Source: Mycobacterium sp. E1747 (lineage in GTDB: Bacteria; Actinomycetota; Actinomycetes; Mycobacteriales; Mycobacteriaceae). From it: a stretch of 64,000 bases of DNA. The stretch is taken from the NCBI RefSeq assembly GCF_001667775.1, contig NZ_LZJI01000186.1, forward strand, positions 1-64,000, written 5' to 3'. How positions within the stretch are numbered: position 1 is the stretch's first letter; every line of letters starts with the position of its first letter. The notes under the pieces are model-generated. The model was not told the DNA's origin and did no database searches. It worked only from the letters and a program-made list of their open reading frames with translations. The translations under genes and the position numbers were made by a program. This document shows positions 53,685 through 62,140 of the stretch, in pieces.

Positions 53685-54851
53685 TTACACCGGGCTTTCG
53701 TTGCACAATCGTGCAGGCGGACGCGACAGCGTCAGCAGTACTGGCCCGCCGGACTTGCGGGAGTGGTCGGCGCGGGGCCGCGGCGTCTCCCGCCGCTGGG
53801 CCAGCGCCGCCGCGCTGTGGCCCTGCACGCATTCGGGGTCCGGCCCGTCCATCGGCAGGCCGGTGAAGAACTTGGCAGCCATGCAGCCGCCCCGGCAGGC
53901 GTCGTAGTGCCCGCAGCTGCCGCAGGCGCCGGCGGACTGCGGCTCGCGCAGCTCGCGGAACAGCGGGGCATTCTTCCAGACGTTGTCGAACCCGTTGTCG
54001 GTCAACACGTTTCCAGCCAGGAAGCGGTCGTGGATGGCGAACGGGCAAGCGTACACGTCCCCCACCGGATCGATCAGACACACCACGCGTCCGGCGCCGC
54101 ACATGTTCAGGCCCGCGAGCGCCCCGGAGGAGCCCAGCGGCGCCAAGTGGAAAAAGGAGTCGCCGGTGAGCACCCGCTCGCCCTTGGCCACCAGCCACTC
54201 GTACAGCTGGACCTGCTGCGCGGCGGTGGGGTGCAGATCCTCCCAGACGTCCGCGCCGCGCCCCGACGGCCGCAGCCGGGTGATCCGCAGGGTGGCACCG
54301 TAACGACTTGCGAGCGCGGCGAATTCGTCGAGCTGGTCGACGTTGTGGCGGGTCACCACGACGGAGATCTTCGCGTCTTTGAAACCGGCGGCGGCCAGGT
54401 TCTCCAGCGCGCGCACCGCCATGGCAAAGGATCCCGGACCGCGGACCGCGTCGTTGACCTCCGCGGTGGCGCCGTCGAGCGAGATTTGGACGTCGACGTA
54501 GTCGCTGGCGGCCAGCCGGGCGGCGACCTCTTCGGTGATGCGGACGCCGTTGGTGGAGAACTTCACCCCGACGTGGTGCGCGGTGGCGTAATCGACCAGC
54601 TCCCAGAAGTCCGGCCGGACGGTGGGCTCCCCGCCGCCGATGTTGACGTAGAACACCTGCATGCGTTCCAGCTCATCGATGATGTCCATGCACTGACGGG
54701 TGGAGAGCTCTCGCGGATCGCGCTTACCCGAGGACGAAAGACAGTGCACGCACGCCAGGTTGCACGCATACGTCAGCTCCCACGTCAGGCAGATGGGCGC
54801 GTCCAGGCCGCTCTCGAACTGCTCGATGAGCCGCGGCACAGTGGCTGTCAT
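53685..54851 (-). CDS. mftC: Mycofactocin radical SAM maturase MftC
   Basis: A 388-residue radical SAM/SPASM enzyme that decarboxylates the C-terminal tyrosine of MftA and then forms a C-C bond to the neighbouring valine. The SAM cluster motif is C30-x3-C34-x2-C37 (YACNLACVHC), with the GGEP motif in VNIGGGEPTVRPDFW. The SPASM domain has cysteines in NMCGAGRVVC, YACPFA and GACGSCGHYDACRGGCMAAK for auxiliary clusters. AGGAGG precedes the ATG, which overlaps the mftB stop by 4 nt. Confidence 0.95.
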   Translation of the reverse strand: MTATVPRLIEQFESGLDAPICLTWELTYACNLACVHCLSSSGKRDPRELSTRQCMDIIDELERMQVFYVNIGGGEPTVRPDFWELVDYATAHHVGVKFSTNGVRITEEVAARLAASDYVDVQISLDGATAEVNDAVRGPGSFAMAVRALENLAAAGFKDAKISVVVTRHNVDQLDEFAALASRYGATLRITRLRPSGRGADVWEDLHPTAAQQVQLYEWLVAKGERVLTGDSFFHLAPLGSSGALAGLNMCGAGRVVCLIDPVGDVYACPFAIHDRFLAGNVLTDNGFDNVWKNAPLFRELREPQSAGACGSCGHYDACRGGCMAAKFFTGLPMDGPDPECVQGHSAAALAQRRETPRPRADHSRKSGGPVLLTLSRPPARLCNESPV

Positions 54852-55141
54852 TGGGCCTCCTGGGGTACCAACATCTTCGAATCGGCCAACACGCCCAGCG
54901 CGTGCAGATAGGGCGCCTCCCCCGCGTCGTCCACGCCCGCCGCGCGGCAGGCGGAATGAACGTCGGCATGGTCGGCCAGCGACCGCACCACCGTGAGGAT
55001 GGTGCGGTTCTTCAGGAAGGACAGCTTGCGGGTGCCGAAGTGGTAGAGCAACGCCCCGAAGGGTTCGGGTCGAACCGCCACCTGCGGGTGCAACCGCCAG
55101 CCGCGGTCGGGGTCGAACACGGGGGTCAGTAGACCCCGCAC
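54848..55141 (-). CDS. mftB: Mycofactocin peptide chaperone MftB
   Basis: A 97-residue RiPP recognition element protein that binds the MftA leader and presents it to MftC. Sequence: [20 protein letters not shown] then [20 protein letters not shown], the strongly conserved MftB core, and a C-terminal winged-helix part. The GTG start lies inside the last codons of mftA in a different frame, a 16-nt overlap, so the two are translationally coupled. Longer frames upstream would read through all of mftA and are rejected. Confidence 0.92.
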   Translation of the reverse strand: MRGLLTPVFDPDRGWRLHPQVAVRPEPFGALLYHFGTRKLSFLKNRTILTVVRSLADHADVHSACRAAGVDDAGEAPYLHALGVLADSKMLVPQEAQ

Positions 55142-55215
55142 ATGCCGTCGATGGACACCTCTTCGACCAGGGTCTCGGTGACGAGCTGGGTCTCGGTCTC
55201 GGTTTCGTGGTCCAC
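55126..55215 (-). CDS. mftA: Mycofactocin precursor peptide MftA
   Basis: A 29-residue ribosomal precursor, too short for routine gene calling. It begins with GTG as [20 protein letters not shown] and ends SIDGMCGVY; the IDGMCGVY tail is the invariant mycofactocin signature, and the last Val-Tyr becomes the redox cofactor core. AAAGG lies about 9 nt upstream. The acidic Glu/Thr leader is bound by MftB. Its 3' end overlaps mftB. It is the first gene of the operon, divergent from mftR. Confidence 0.95.
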   Translation of the reverse strand: MDHETETETQLVTETLVEEVSIDGMCGVY

Positions 55216-55237
55216 GGGCCATTGCCTTTCGTCGGTT

Positions 55238-55259
55238 CTTGACAACGATGGGGATCAAG
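55238..55259. promoter_or_regulatory. Inverted repeat in the mftA-mftR spacer, candidate MftR site
   Basis: CTTGA and TCAAG (separated by 12 bp) form an inverted repeat in the 98-bp divergent spacer, 23 bp upstream of mftA. On the plus strand it contains TTGACA, a good -35 box, so binding could affect both genes. A second weak dyad, GTCACAAGC/TTCGTCA, lies next to it. No site is known to me for this species; this is a position-based guess. Confidence 0.4.
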
Positions 55260-55313
55260 TCACAAGCTTCGTCAGAATATGGCATCGAGTGCCGAAATGG
55301 AAGGGCGGGTCTC

Positions 55314-55910
55314 ATGGTGCCGCAGCCGCGGGTGGGCCGTCGCCGCTCGACAACGCCGCACGACATCACCGACGCCGCCATCGAACTGTTCAGCGCCCGT
55401 GGGTTCGCCGACGTCAGCGTCGATGACGTCGCCCGGGCCGCCGGCATCTCCCGGCGAACGCTGTTCCGCTACTACGCCTCCAAGAACGCCATCCCGTGGG
55501 GTGACTTCGACACCCACCTCGCGCGCCTGCGCGAGCTGCTCGACAGCGTCGGTCCGCGCGTGCCGCTGGGTCAGGCGCTGCGCGATGCGCTATTGGCGTT
55601 CAACACCTTTGACGAGTCGGAGACGGCGCGACATCGCCAGCGCATGCGGGTGATCCTGCAGACCGCCGAGCTGCAGGCCTACTCGATGACGATGTACGCG
55701 GGCTGGCGCGAGGTGATCGCCGGATTCGTGGCCCGCCGGTCGGACCTCAAGACGACGGACCTGCTGCCCCAGACCGCCGCGTGGACGATGCTCGGGGTGG
55801 CGCTGGCCGCCTACGAGCACTGGCTCGGCGACGAGTCCGTTCCGCTGCCGACCGCACTGGGCAACGCGTTCGATGTCGTCGGCGCCGGGCTGGACGGGCT
55901 GGATCGGTGA
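55314..55910 (+). CDS. mftR: Mycofactocin system transcriptional regulator MftR (TetR)
   Basis: A 198-residue TetR repressor of the mft operon. Helix-turn-helix: [20 protein letters not shown], then [20 protein letters not shown] with the following NAIPWGDF typical of MftR. The family is reported to respond to long-chain acyl-CoA. GGGCGGG precedes the ATG; an in-frame start 25 codons earlier would cover the divergent promoter. It overlaps the DUF2332 gene by 3 nt (GTGA). Confidence 0.93.
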   Translation: MVPQPRVGRRRSTTPHDITDAAIELFSARGFADVSVDDVARAAGISRRTLFRYYASKNAIPWGDFDTHLARLRELLDSVGPRVPLGQALRDALLAFNTFDESETARHRQRMRVILQTAELQAYSMTMYAGWREVIAGFVARRSDLKTTDLLPQTAAWTMLGVALAAYEHWLGDESVPLPTALGNAFDVVGAGLDGLDR

Positions 55911-56953
55911 CCGCCGACCACCTGCTGCACACGCTGCGCGCGCAGGGCCGGTTCTGCGCGCGCTCCGGGTCCCCGATGTATGGCGAGCTTTTCGAGCTGG
56001 TGGCCCTCGACGTCGAGTCCGGGGGCGTCTTCGCAACGATCCTGTCCGGGCACGAGGAGGACCCGGCGCCCCTCGCGGTGCCGCTGCGTCTGCTCGGCGG
56101 GTTACACCGATTGGTGCTCGACGGCCGGGCACCGGGACTGCGGCGGTGGTATCCCAGCACCGGGGGCAGCTGGGAGGCCGGCGCGGCGTGGCCGGAAATC
56201 GAGGGCGTCGCGGCCGAGCACGCCGAGGCGTTGCGCGCCGCCCTGCGCCAACCGCCGCAGACCAACGAGGTCGGCCGGTCGGCCGCGCTGATCGGTGGCT
56301 TGCTGCGCGCCAATCATCAATTGGGTTTGCCGATAAGGCTTTTCGAGATCGGCTCCAGCGCGGGGCTGAATCTGCGCGCCGACCATTACCGTTACCGGTT
56401 CGCCGACGGCCAGTGGGGCCCGGCCGACTCGCCGGTGACCATCGAGGACGCGTGGCGCGGCGCGCAGCCGCCCGACGGCGGGGTGCGGATCGTCGAACGG
56501 CACGGGTTCGACATCGCACCCATCGACGTCACCGCGCCCGATGGGGAACTCACCGTGTTGAGCTACGTCTGGCCCGACCAGACCGCCCGGCTCGAGCGGC
56601 TGCGCGGCGCCGTCGAGGTCGCCCACCGGGTGCCGGCGCGGCTGCAGCGCCGATCGGCGGCCGAAGCGGTCGCCGGGCTGACGCTGGCCGCGGACGCGCT
56701 GACGGTGCTGTGGCATTCGATTACGTGGCAGTACCTGACCCACGAGGAGCGGGATACGGTACGCGCCAGGGTCCGCGCTTTGGGCGAGCACGCCGACGAA
56801 CGGTCGCCGCTCGTCCACCTCACGCTGGAGCCGGCGCGCGACGCGCCCGACGCGCCGATCAGGTTCCTGGTGCGGATGCGGCGCTGGCCGGGCGGGGAAC
56901 TGGAAATTCTCGGCGAATGCCATCCGCACGGCCCGCCGGTGCACTGGCGCTAG
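55907..56953 (+). CDS. DUF2332 protein
   Basis: A 348-residue protein of DUF2332, which looks like a divergent methyltransferase fold: [20 protein letters not shown] resembles a SAM-binding glycine loop. Other conserved blocks are [40 protein letters not shown] and [15 protein letters not shown]. No function is established. It is co-translated with mftR (GTG start in the mftR stop), so it may belong to the mycofactocin regulatory unit. By position it matches Rv0690c. It converges on the flavoprotein gene with a 3-bp gap. Confidence 0.85.
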   Translation: MTADHLLHTLRAQGRFCARSGSPMYGELFELVALDVESGGVFATILSGHEEDPAPLAVPLRLLGGLHRLVLDGRAPGLRRWYPSTGGSWEAGAAWPEIEGVAAEHAEALRAALRQPPQTNEVGRSAALIGGLLRANHQLGLPIRLFEIGSSAGLNLRADHYRYRFADGQWGPADSPVTIEDAWRGAQPPDGGVRIVERHGFDIAPIDVTAPDGELTVLSYVWPDQTARLERLRGAVEVAHRVPARLQRRSAAEAVAGLTLAADALTVLWHSITWQYLTHEERDTVRARVRALGEHADERSPLVHLTLEPARDAPDAPIRFLVRMRRWPGGELEILGECHPHGPPVHWR

Positions 56954-56956
56954 GGC

Positions 56957-58135
56957 TCAGCCAAGCACCTCCGAGATGGGCGCGCCCGCGGCGATCTTCG
57001 CGCGCACCTTCATGACCCGGCCGGGCATCCCGCCGCCGACCACGCCCACGAGCACCCCGTCGCGCTCGTAGTAGGCCAGGAACTTGCGGCCGTCGTCCTC
57101 GACGAGGTGAACGGTGTCGGTGGCTTCGGGTTCGCCGAGGCACTGGATCTTGACGTCGTACTGGTCGCTCCAAAAGTAGGGGACGACGACGGCCGACGAC
57201 GACACGTCCTTTCCCAGCATCGCGGGAACCACGACGCGGGTCTGGTCGGCGACGTTGCTCCAATGTTCTACGCGCGCTTGGTGTCCCGTGGCGTCGCGCC
57301 AGGAGGCGACGTCGCCGAGCGCCCACACGTTGGGCGCGCTGGTCCGACCCGCCTCGTCGCAGAGCACGCCGTTGTCGACCGCGACGCCGCTGCCCTCGAG
57401 CCAACCGGTCGCGGGGTGCGACCCGATGCCGATGACCACCAAGTCGGTCGCCAGCTCGGTGCCGTCCGTCAGCACGACGGTGTCCACCCGTTCGTCGCCG
57501 CGCACCTCGGCCACCCCGACGCCGAGGCGGACGTCGACCCCCTCCTCGCGGTGCAGGCGCGCGACCAGCTCGCCGATCCGCTCGCCGAGCACCGTCGCCA
57601 ACGGCGTCGGCTGCGGCTCGACCAGCACGACGTCCACGCCGAGGCTGCGCAGGCTCGCCGCCACCTCGCAGCCGATGAAACCGGCGCCGATGACGACGGC
57701 GTGCCGCGCGGCGGATGCGCGCTCACGCAGCGCCATGCTCTCGTCGAACGTGCGCAGGACCCGGATGCCCTCGAGGTCCGGCAGCGTCGGGATGCGCCGC
57801 GGCACCAGCCCGGTCGCGATGACGAGTTCGTCGTAGCCGATCACCGACCCGTCGGCCAGCGTCACCGTCTGCGCCGCGGTATCCAGGGCGGTGGCCGCCG
57901 CGCCCAGCCGCAGGGTGATGTCGTTCTCGTCGTACCACTCGCGGGGTTTGAGGGCGACGTCGTCGACCTCCTTGCGCAGCACCTCTTTCGACAGCGGCGG
58001 GCGATCGTAGGGCACGTGCACCTCGTCGCTGACGATCGTGACGCGGCCGGTGTACTCCGCTCGGCGAAGTTGTTCGGCGGTCCGGGCGGCGGCCAGACCG
58101 CCACCTACGATAACTATTCCTTTGCTAGCGGTCAC
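56957..58135 (-). CDS. Ferredoxin reductase-like FAD/NAD(P)-dependent oxidoreductase
   Basis: A 392-residue flavoprotein of the rubredoxin/putidaredoxin reductase type. It starts IVIVGGGLAAARTAEQLRRA (FAD loop), has DRPPLSKEVL for the FAD edge, VIGAGFIGCEVAASLRSLGV as NAD loop with an acidic residue after the next strand (VLVEPQP), and NVWALGDVASWRDATG. It would pass electrons from NAD(P)H to a ferredoxin for a P450 or oxygenase, but none is adjacent. It follows the mycofactocin-type SDR by 25 nt. Likely counterpart of Rv0688. Confidence 0.9.
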   Translation of the reverse strand: MTASKGIVIVGGGLAAARTAEQLRRAEYTGRVTIVSDEVHVPYDRPPLSKEVLRKEVDDVALKPREWYDENDITLRLGAAATALDTAAQTVTLADGSVIGYDELVIATGLVPRRIPTLPDLEGIRVLRTFDESMALRERASAARHAVVIGAGFIGCEVAASLRSLGVDVVLVEPQPTPLATVLGERIGELVARLHREEGVDVRLGVGVAEVRGDERVDTVVLTDGTELATDLVVIGIGSHPATGWLEGSGVAVDNGVLCDEAGRTSAPNVWALGDVASWRDATGHQARVEHWSNVADQTRVVVPAMLGKDVSSSAVVVPYFWSDQYDVKIQCLGEPEATDTVHLVEDDGRKFLAYYERDGVLVGVVGGGMPGRVMKVRAKIAAGAPISEVLG

Positions 58136-58160
58136 GTGGAGTTCATACCACGGTCGCCGA

Positions 58161-58988
<828 letters not shown>

Positions 58989-59028
58989 CTAGCAGCGAAA
59001 CTGAAACCTGTTCTAACTCGTCCGCCGG

Positions 59029-59865
59029 TCAGATTTCGGCGATGATCTGGGCCCGCCGGCTGTTGTATTCCTGGTCGGTCAGCGCGCCGCTGGCGCGCAG
59101 CGTCTCGAGTTCCTGGAGCCGCTGAGCGATCGACGGTTGCGGGGGCGTCGGCACCGGTGCCGGCCCGCCGGCGGTCGCCGGCTGGGGCTGGGCGGCCGGC
59201 GCCTGTTGTTCGGCCGCCCGGCGCACGACCGCCTGGACCTGTTGGCGCAGGGCCGGGTTCGACCGGATGTCGACCATCCGGTCGAGCGGAACGTTGTTGG
59301 CCTTGAGGATCTGCAGGATCTCCATCAGCGGGCCGGCCTGGCCGCTGAGGTCGTAGGTCCTGTTGTCTTCGGCCACGGTGAACTGCGCGGGAACCAGGCC
59401 GTTGACCAAAGCGCTTCGCTCCCAGTCGATCCGGTACTCGTTGGTGGTGGGGTTGACCAGCACCACCAGCTTGCGGGCGGACAGGTTGCCGAGCCGGGTC
59501 ACGCTGGCGATCACCCGGTCTTCGCTGTCGAACGGCAGAAAGCCGGGCCCGGCGATGTGCAGGTGCACCTTCACCACCTGCTGGTTGTTGATCCAGGTGC
59601 CCGTCTCAGTGACCCCGGTGATCTGGGCCAGCGCCAGCACGCCGCTCTGCTCGAGCTGCGCGTTCATCGCCGACGACTTCGCGCCGTAGTTGGCCAGCGC
59701 GAGCGCGACCAGCACGTCCGCCACGGTGATGAGCAGACCGATGTAGAACATCCACTGCAGCACGCCGCCGAGTCCCATGATGAAGTAGACGACCAGGAAG
59801 ATCGGCCCGACCAGGCCGCCGCACAGCAAAACCACCAACTGTGCCTTGAGATAGCGCGCCAACAC
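59029..59865 (-). CDS. SHOCT-domain membrane protein
   Basis: A 278-residue protein with two N-terminal membrane helices (LVVLLCGGLVGPIFLVVYFI and MFYIGLLITVADVLVALALA), a beta-rich middle part (VVKVHLHIAGPGFLPFDSED), a Pro/Ala/Gln linker and a C-terminal SHOCT motif (RLQELETLRASGALTDQEYN). SHOCT domains are short oligomerisation or binding modules. GTG start with AAGGAG. Likely counterpart of Rv0686. Function unknown. Confidence 0.85.
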   Translation of the reverse strand: MLARYLKAQLVVLLCGGLVGPIFLVVYFIMGLGGVLQWMFYIGLLITVADVLVALALANYGAKSSAMNAQLEQSGVLALAQITGVTETGTWINNQQVVKVHLHIAGPGFLPFDSEDRVIASVTRLGNLSARKLVVLVNPTTNEYRIDWERSALVNGLVPAQFTVAEDNRTYDLSGQAGPLMEILQILKANNVPLDRMVDIRSNPALRQQVQAVVRRAAEQQAPAAQPQPATAGGPAPVPTPPQPSIAQRLQELETLRASGALTDQEYNSRRAQIIAEI

Positions 59866-59955
59866 GAGTTTCTCCTTACCCTTGCTGGGGATTTTCGTGC
59901 CAGGTTAGCTTCCGCGGTGTCGCCACGCGCGCCATACGCGCAAACCCGACGGGCG

Positions 59956-60708
59956 TCAGTCGATCTTGGGTATGACCGTAGGCGCCGGGCGCTCCGAAGA
60001 CCCCGCGGTCGGCGCCGCGGTGGGCGAATGGGCCGACACCATCTTCACCGGCGTGCCGGTCGACACCGGCATGGCCGGGGCCGCCGCGGCCTGCGGCGTC
60101 TCCACCTGCGCCGGCGTGGTCGCGAGGGGGTTCATCGGTGTCGGTGCCGTCGGAGCGGGCTGTGTGGCGGCGGCCGGGGTGTAGGCGGGCGTCACCATCC
60201 GCACCGGCGTCGCCGATGTGGCCGGGGCCGCCGCCGCCGGTCCCGCGGTGGCCGCGGCCGCCGCCTGGCCGGCCTGCGCCTGCGCGCCCGCGAGCGCCGA
60301 AGCGGGCGCGATCGCCGAAGCCACGGGCGCCGCGGGCATGCCCGGCGCCGACCCACTCGCGGCCGCCACCGCAGGCAGCTGCGCCGCCATCGACGCGGGA
60401 GCCGCCGCGCTCTGCAGCGGCGAGGTGTTGGCCGCCTCGGCGGCCAGATACTGCGCCGCGCCGCCGTTCATCAGCTGTACGAACTGTTGGTGGAACGCCG
60501 CCGCTTGCGCGCTGAGCGCCTGGTACACCTGGGAGTGCGCGCCGAACAGGGTGGCGATGCTGGCCGACACCTCGTCGGCACCCGGGGCCAGCACGTTCGA
60601 CGTTGGACCCAGCGCCATCGAGTTGGCCGACGTGATCGTCCAGCCGATCCTGGCGAGGTCCGACGCGGCTGCGGCGACGTACTCAGGCGTCGTGAATACG
60701 AAGGACAT
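59956..60708 (-). CDS. PE family protein with Pro/Ala-rich tail
   Basis: A 250-residue PE protein. The PE domain (about residues 1-95) starts MSFVFTTPEYVAAAASDLAR and includes FGAHSQVYQALSAQAAAFHQ; the type VII secretion signal Y-x3-E is YLAAEAAN near residue 88. The tail is 150 residues rich in Ala, Pro and Thr with two TPV-(R/K)-MV words, unlike PE_PGRS tails. No PPE partner or ESX gene is adjacent, so it is an orphan PE. It is probably exported by ESX-5 to the cell surface, which is inference. It lies between tuf and the SHOCT gene. Confidence 0.88.
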   Translation of the reverse strand: MSFVFTTPEYVAAAASDLARIGWTITSANSMALGPTSNVLAPGADEVSASIATLFGAHSQVYQALSAQAAAFHQQFVQLMNGGAAQYLAAEAANTSPLQSAAAPASMAAQLPAVAAASGSAPGMPAAPVASAIAPASALAGAQAQAGQAAAAATAGPAAAAPATSATPVRMVTPAYTPAAATQPAPTAPTPMNPLATTPAQVETPQAAAAPAMPVSTGTPVKMVSAHSPTAAPTAGSSERPAPTVIPKID

Positions 60709-60792
60709 CTAACCTCCCGGCCATCTTCCCCCGACTCCTTTATCACGGAATGGTAGCGGAGCCGCCCGCGGCGGGCCCGGTAAAACGCATAA

Positions 60793-60823
60793 AGCCCGGG
60801 CTGCCGCAGCGGCAACCCGGGCT
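60793..60823 (-). terminator. Terminator after tuf
   Basis: AGCCCGGG and CCCGGGCT with inner TGCCGC/GCGGCA arms make a long, nearly perfect stem with a one-base loop, 17 bp after the tuf stop. On the minus strand it is followed by TTATGCGTTTTACC. This should be a strong intrinsic terminator for the str operon. Confidence 0.85.
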
Positions 60824-60839
60824 CTATGGCGAACTGGAC

Positions 60840-62030
60840 CTACTTGATGATCTTGACGACCCGGCCGGCGCCCACGGTGCGGCCGCCCTCGCGGATCGCG
60901 AACCGCAGACCCTCGTCCATGGCGACGGGCTGGATCAGCTTGACCGAGATGTTGGTGTTGTCACCGGGCATCACCATCTCGGTGCCCTCCGGCAGCGTCA
61001 CCACACCGGTCACGTCGGTGGTGCGGAAGTAGAACTGCGGACGGTAGTTGTTGAAGAACGGCGTGTGCCGGCCACCCTCGTCCTTGGACAGGATGTAGAC
61101 CTGGCCCTCGAACTCGGTGTGCGGCGTGGTGGTGCCGGGCTTCGTGACGACCTGACCGCGCTCGACGTCCTCGCGCTTGATACCGCGGAGGAGCAGACCG
61201 ACGTTGTCGCCGGCCTGGCCCTGGTCCAGCAGCTTGCGGAACATCTCCACACCGGTGACCGTGGTCTTGGTGCTGGCGGGGCGGATGCCGACGATCTCGA
61301 CTTCCTCGTTCACGTTGATCACGCCGCGCTCGACACGACCGGTGACCACCGTGCCACGACCGGTGATCGTGAAGACGTCTTCCACCGGCATCAGGAACGG
61401 CTTGTCGGTCTCGCGGACCGGGTCCGGGATGGACTCGTCGACGGCCTCCATCAGCTGCTCGACGGACTCGACCCACTTGGCGTCACCCTCGAGCGCCTTG
61501 AGCGCCGAGACCCGCACGACGGGGGCGTCCTCGTCGAACTCCTGGGCGGCCAGCAGCTCGCGGACCTCCATCTCGACCAGCTCGAGGAGCTCCTCGTCGT
61601 CGACCATGTCCGCCTTGTTCAGCGCAACCAGGATGTAGGGCACGCCGACCTGGCGCGCCAACAACACGTGCTCGCGGGTCTGCGGCATCGGGCCATCGGT
61701 GGCGGCGACAACCAAGATCGCACCGTCCATCTGGGCGGCGCCGGTGATCATGTTCTTGATGTAGTCGGCGTGACCCGGGGCGTCGACGTGCGCGTAGTGG
61801 CGCTTGTCGGTCTGGTACTCCACGTGGGAGATGTTGATGGTGATACCGCGCTGACGCTCCTCGGGCGCGTTGTCGATCTGGTCGAACGCACGGGACTCGT
61901 TCAGGTCCGGGTACTTGTCGTGCAGAACCTTGGTGATAGCCGCGGTCAGCGTCGTCTTGCCGTGGTCAACGTGACCGATGGTCCCAATGTTGACGTGCGG
62001 CTTCGTCCGCTCGAACTTCGCCTTCGCCAC
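60840..62030 (-). CDS. tuf: Elongation factor Tu
   Basis: 396-residue GTPase delivering aminoacyl-tRNA to the ribosome. G-motifs: [10 protein letters not shown] (P-loop), DAPGHADY (switch II), NKADMV and the base motif [13 protein letters not shown]. The effector loop includes [23 protein letters not shown] start with AGGAGG. It follows fusA by a 110-bp gap, the usual mycobacterial str arrangement. Confidence 0.98.
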   Translation of the reverse strand: MAKAKFERTKPHVNIGTIGHVDHGKTTLTAAITKVLHDKYPDLNESRAFDQIDNAPEERQRGITINISHVEYQTDKRHYAHVDAPGHADYIKNMITGAAQMDGAILVVAATDGPMPQTREHVLLARQVGVPYILVALNKADMVDDEELLELVEMEVRELLAAQEFDEDAPVVRVSALKALEGDAKWVESVEQLMEAVDESIPDPVRETDKPFLMPVEDVFTITGRGTVVTGRVERGVINVNEEVEIVGIRPASTKTTVTGVEMFRKLLDQGQAGDNVGLLLRGIKREDVERGQVVTKPGTTTPHTEFEGQVYILSKDEGGRHTPFFNNYRPQFYFRTTDVTGVVTLPEGTEMVMPGDNTNISVKLIQPVAMDEGLRFAIREGGRTVGAGRVVKIIK

Positions 62031-62140
62031 TTCGTTGTCCTCCTGGACTTGTTGGTGCTCGTTAAAGCAGTGTTGGTGTTTTCAGTTGTGCCGCGCACAG
62101 GGCGATCCAGTGACCCGGCAAGGTTACTCCGAGGGCTTTT

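Noticed and set aside
54848..55447. Extended 199-codon version of MftB
   Set aside because: It would read through mftA and the regulatory spacer. The conserved MftB core begins at the GTG inside mftA.
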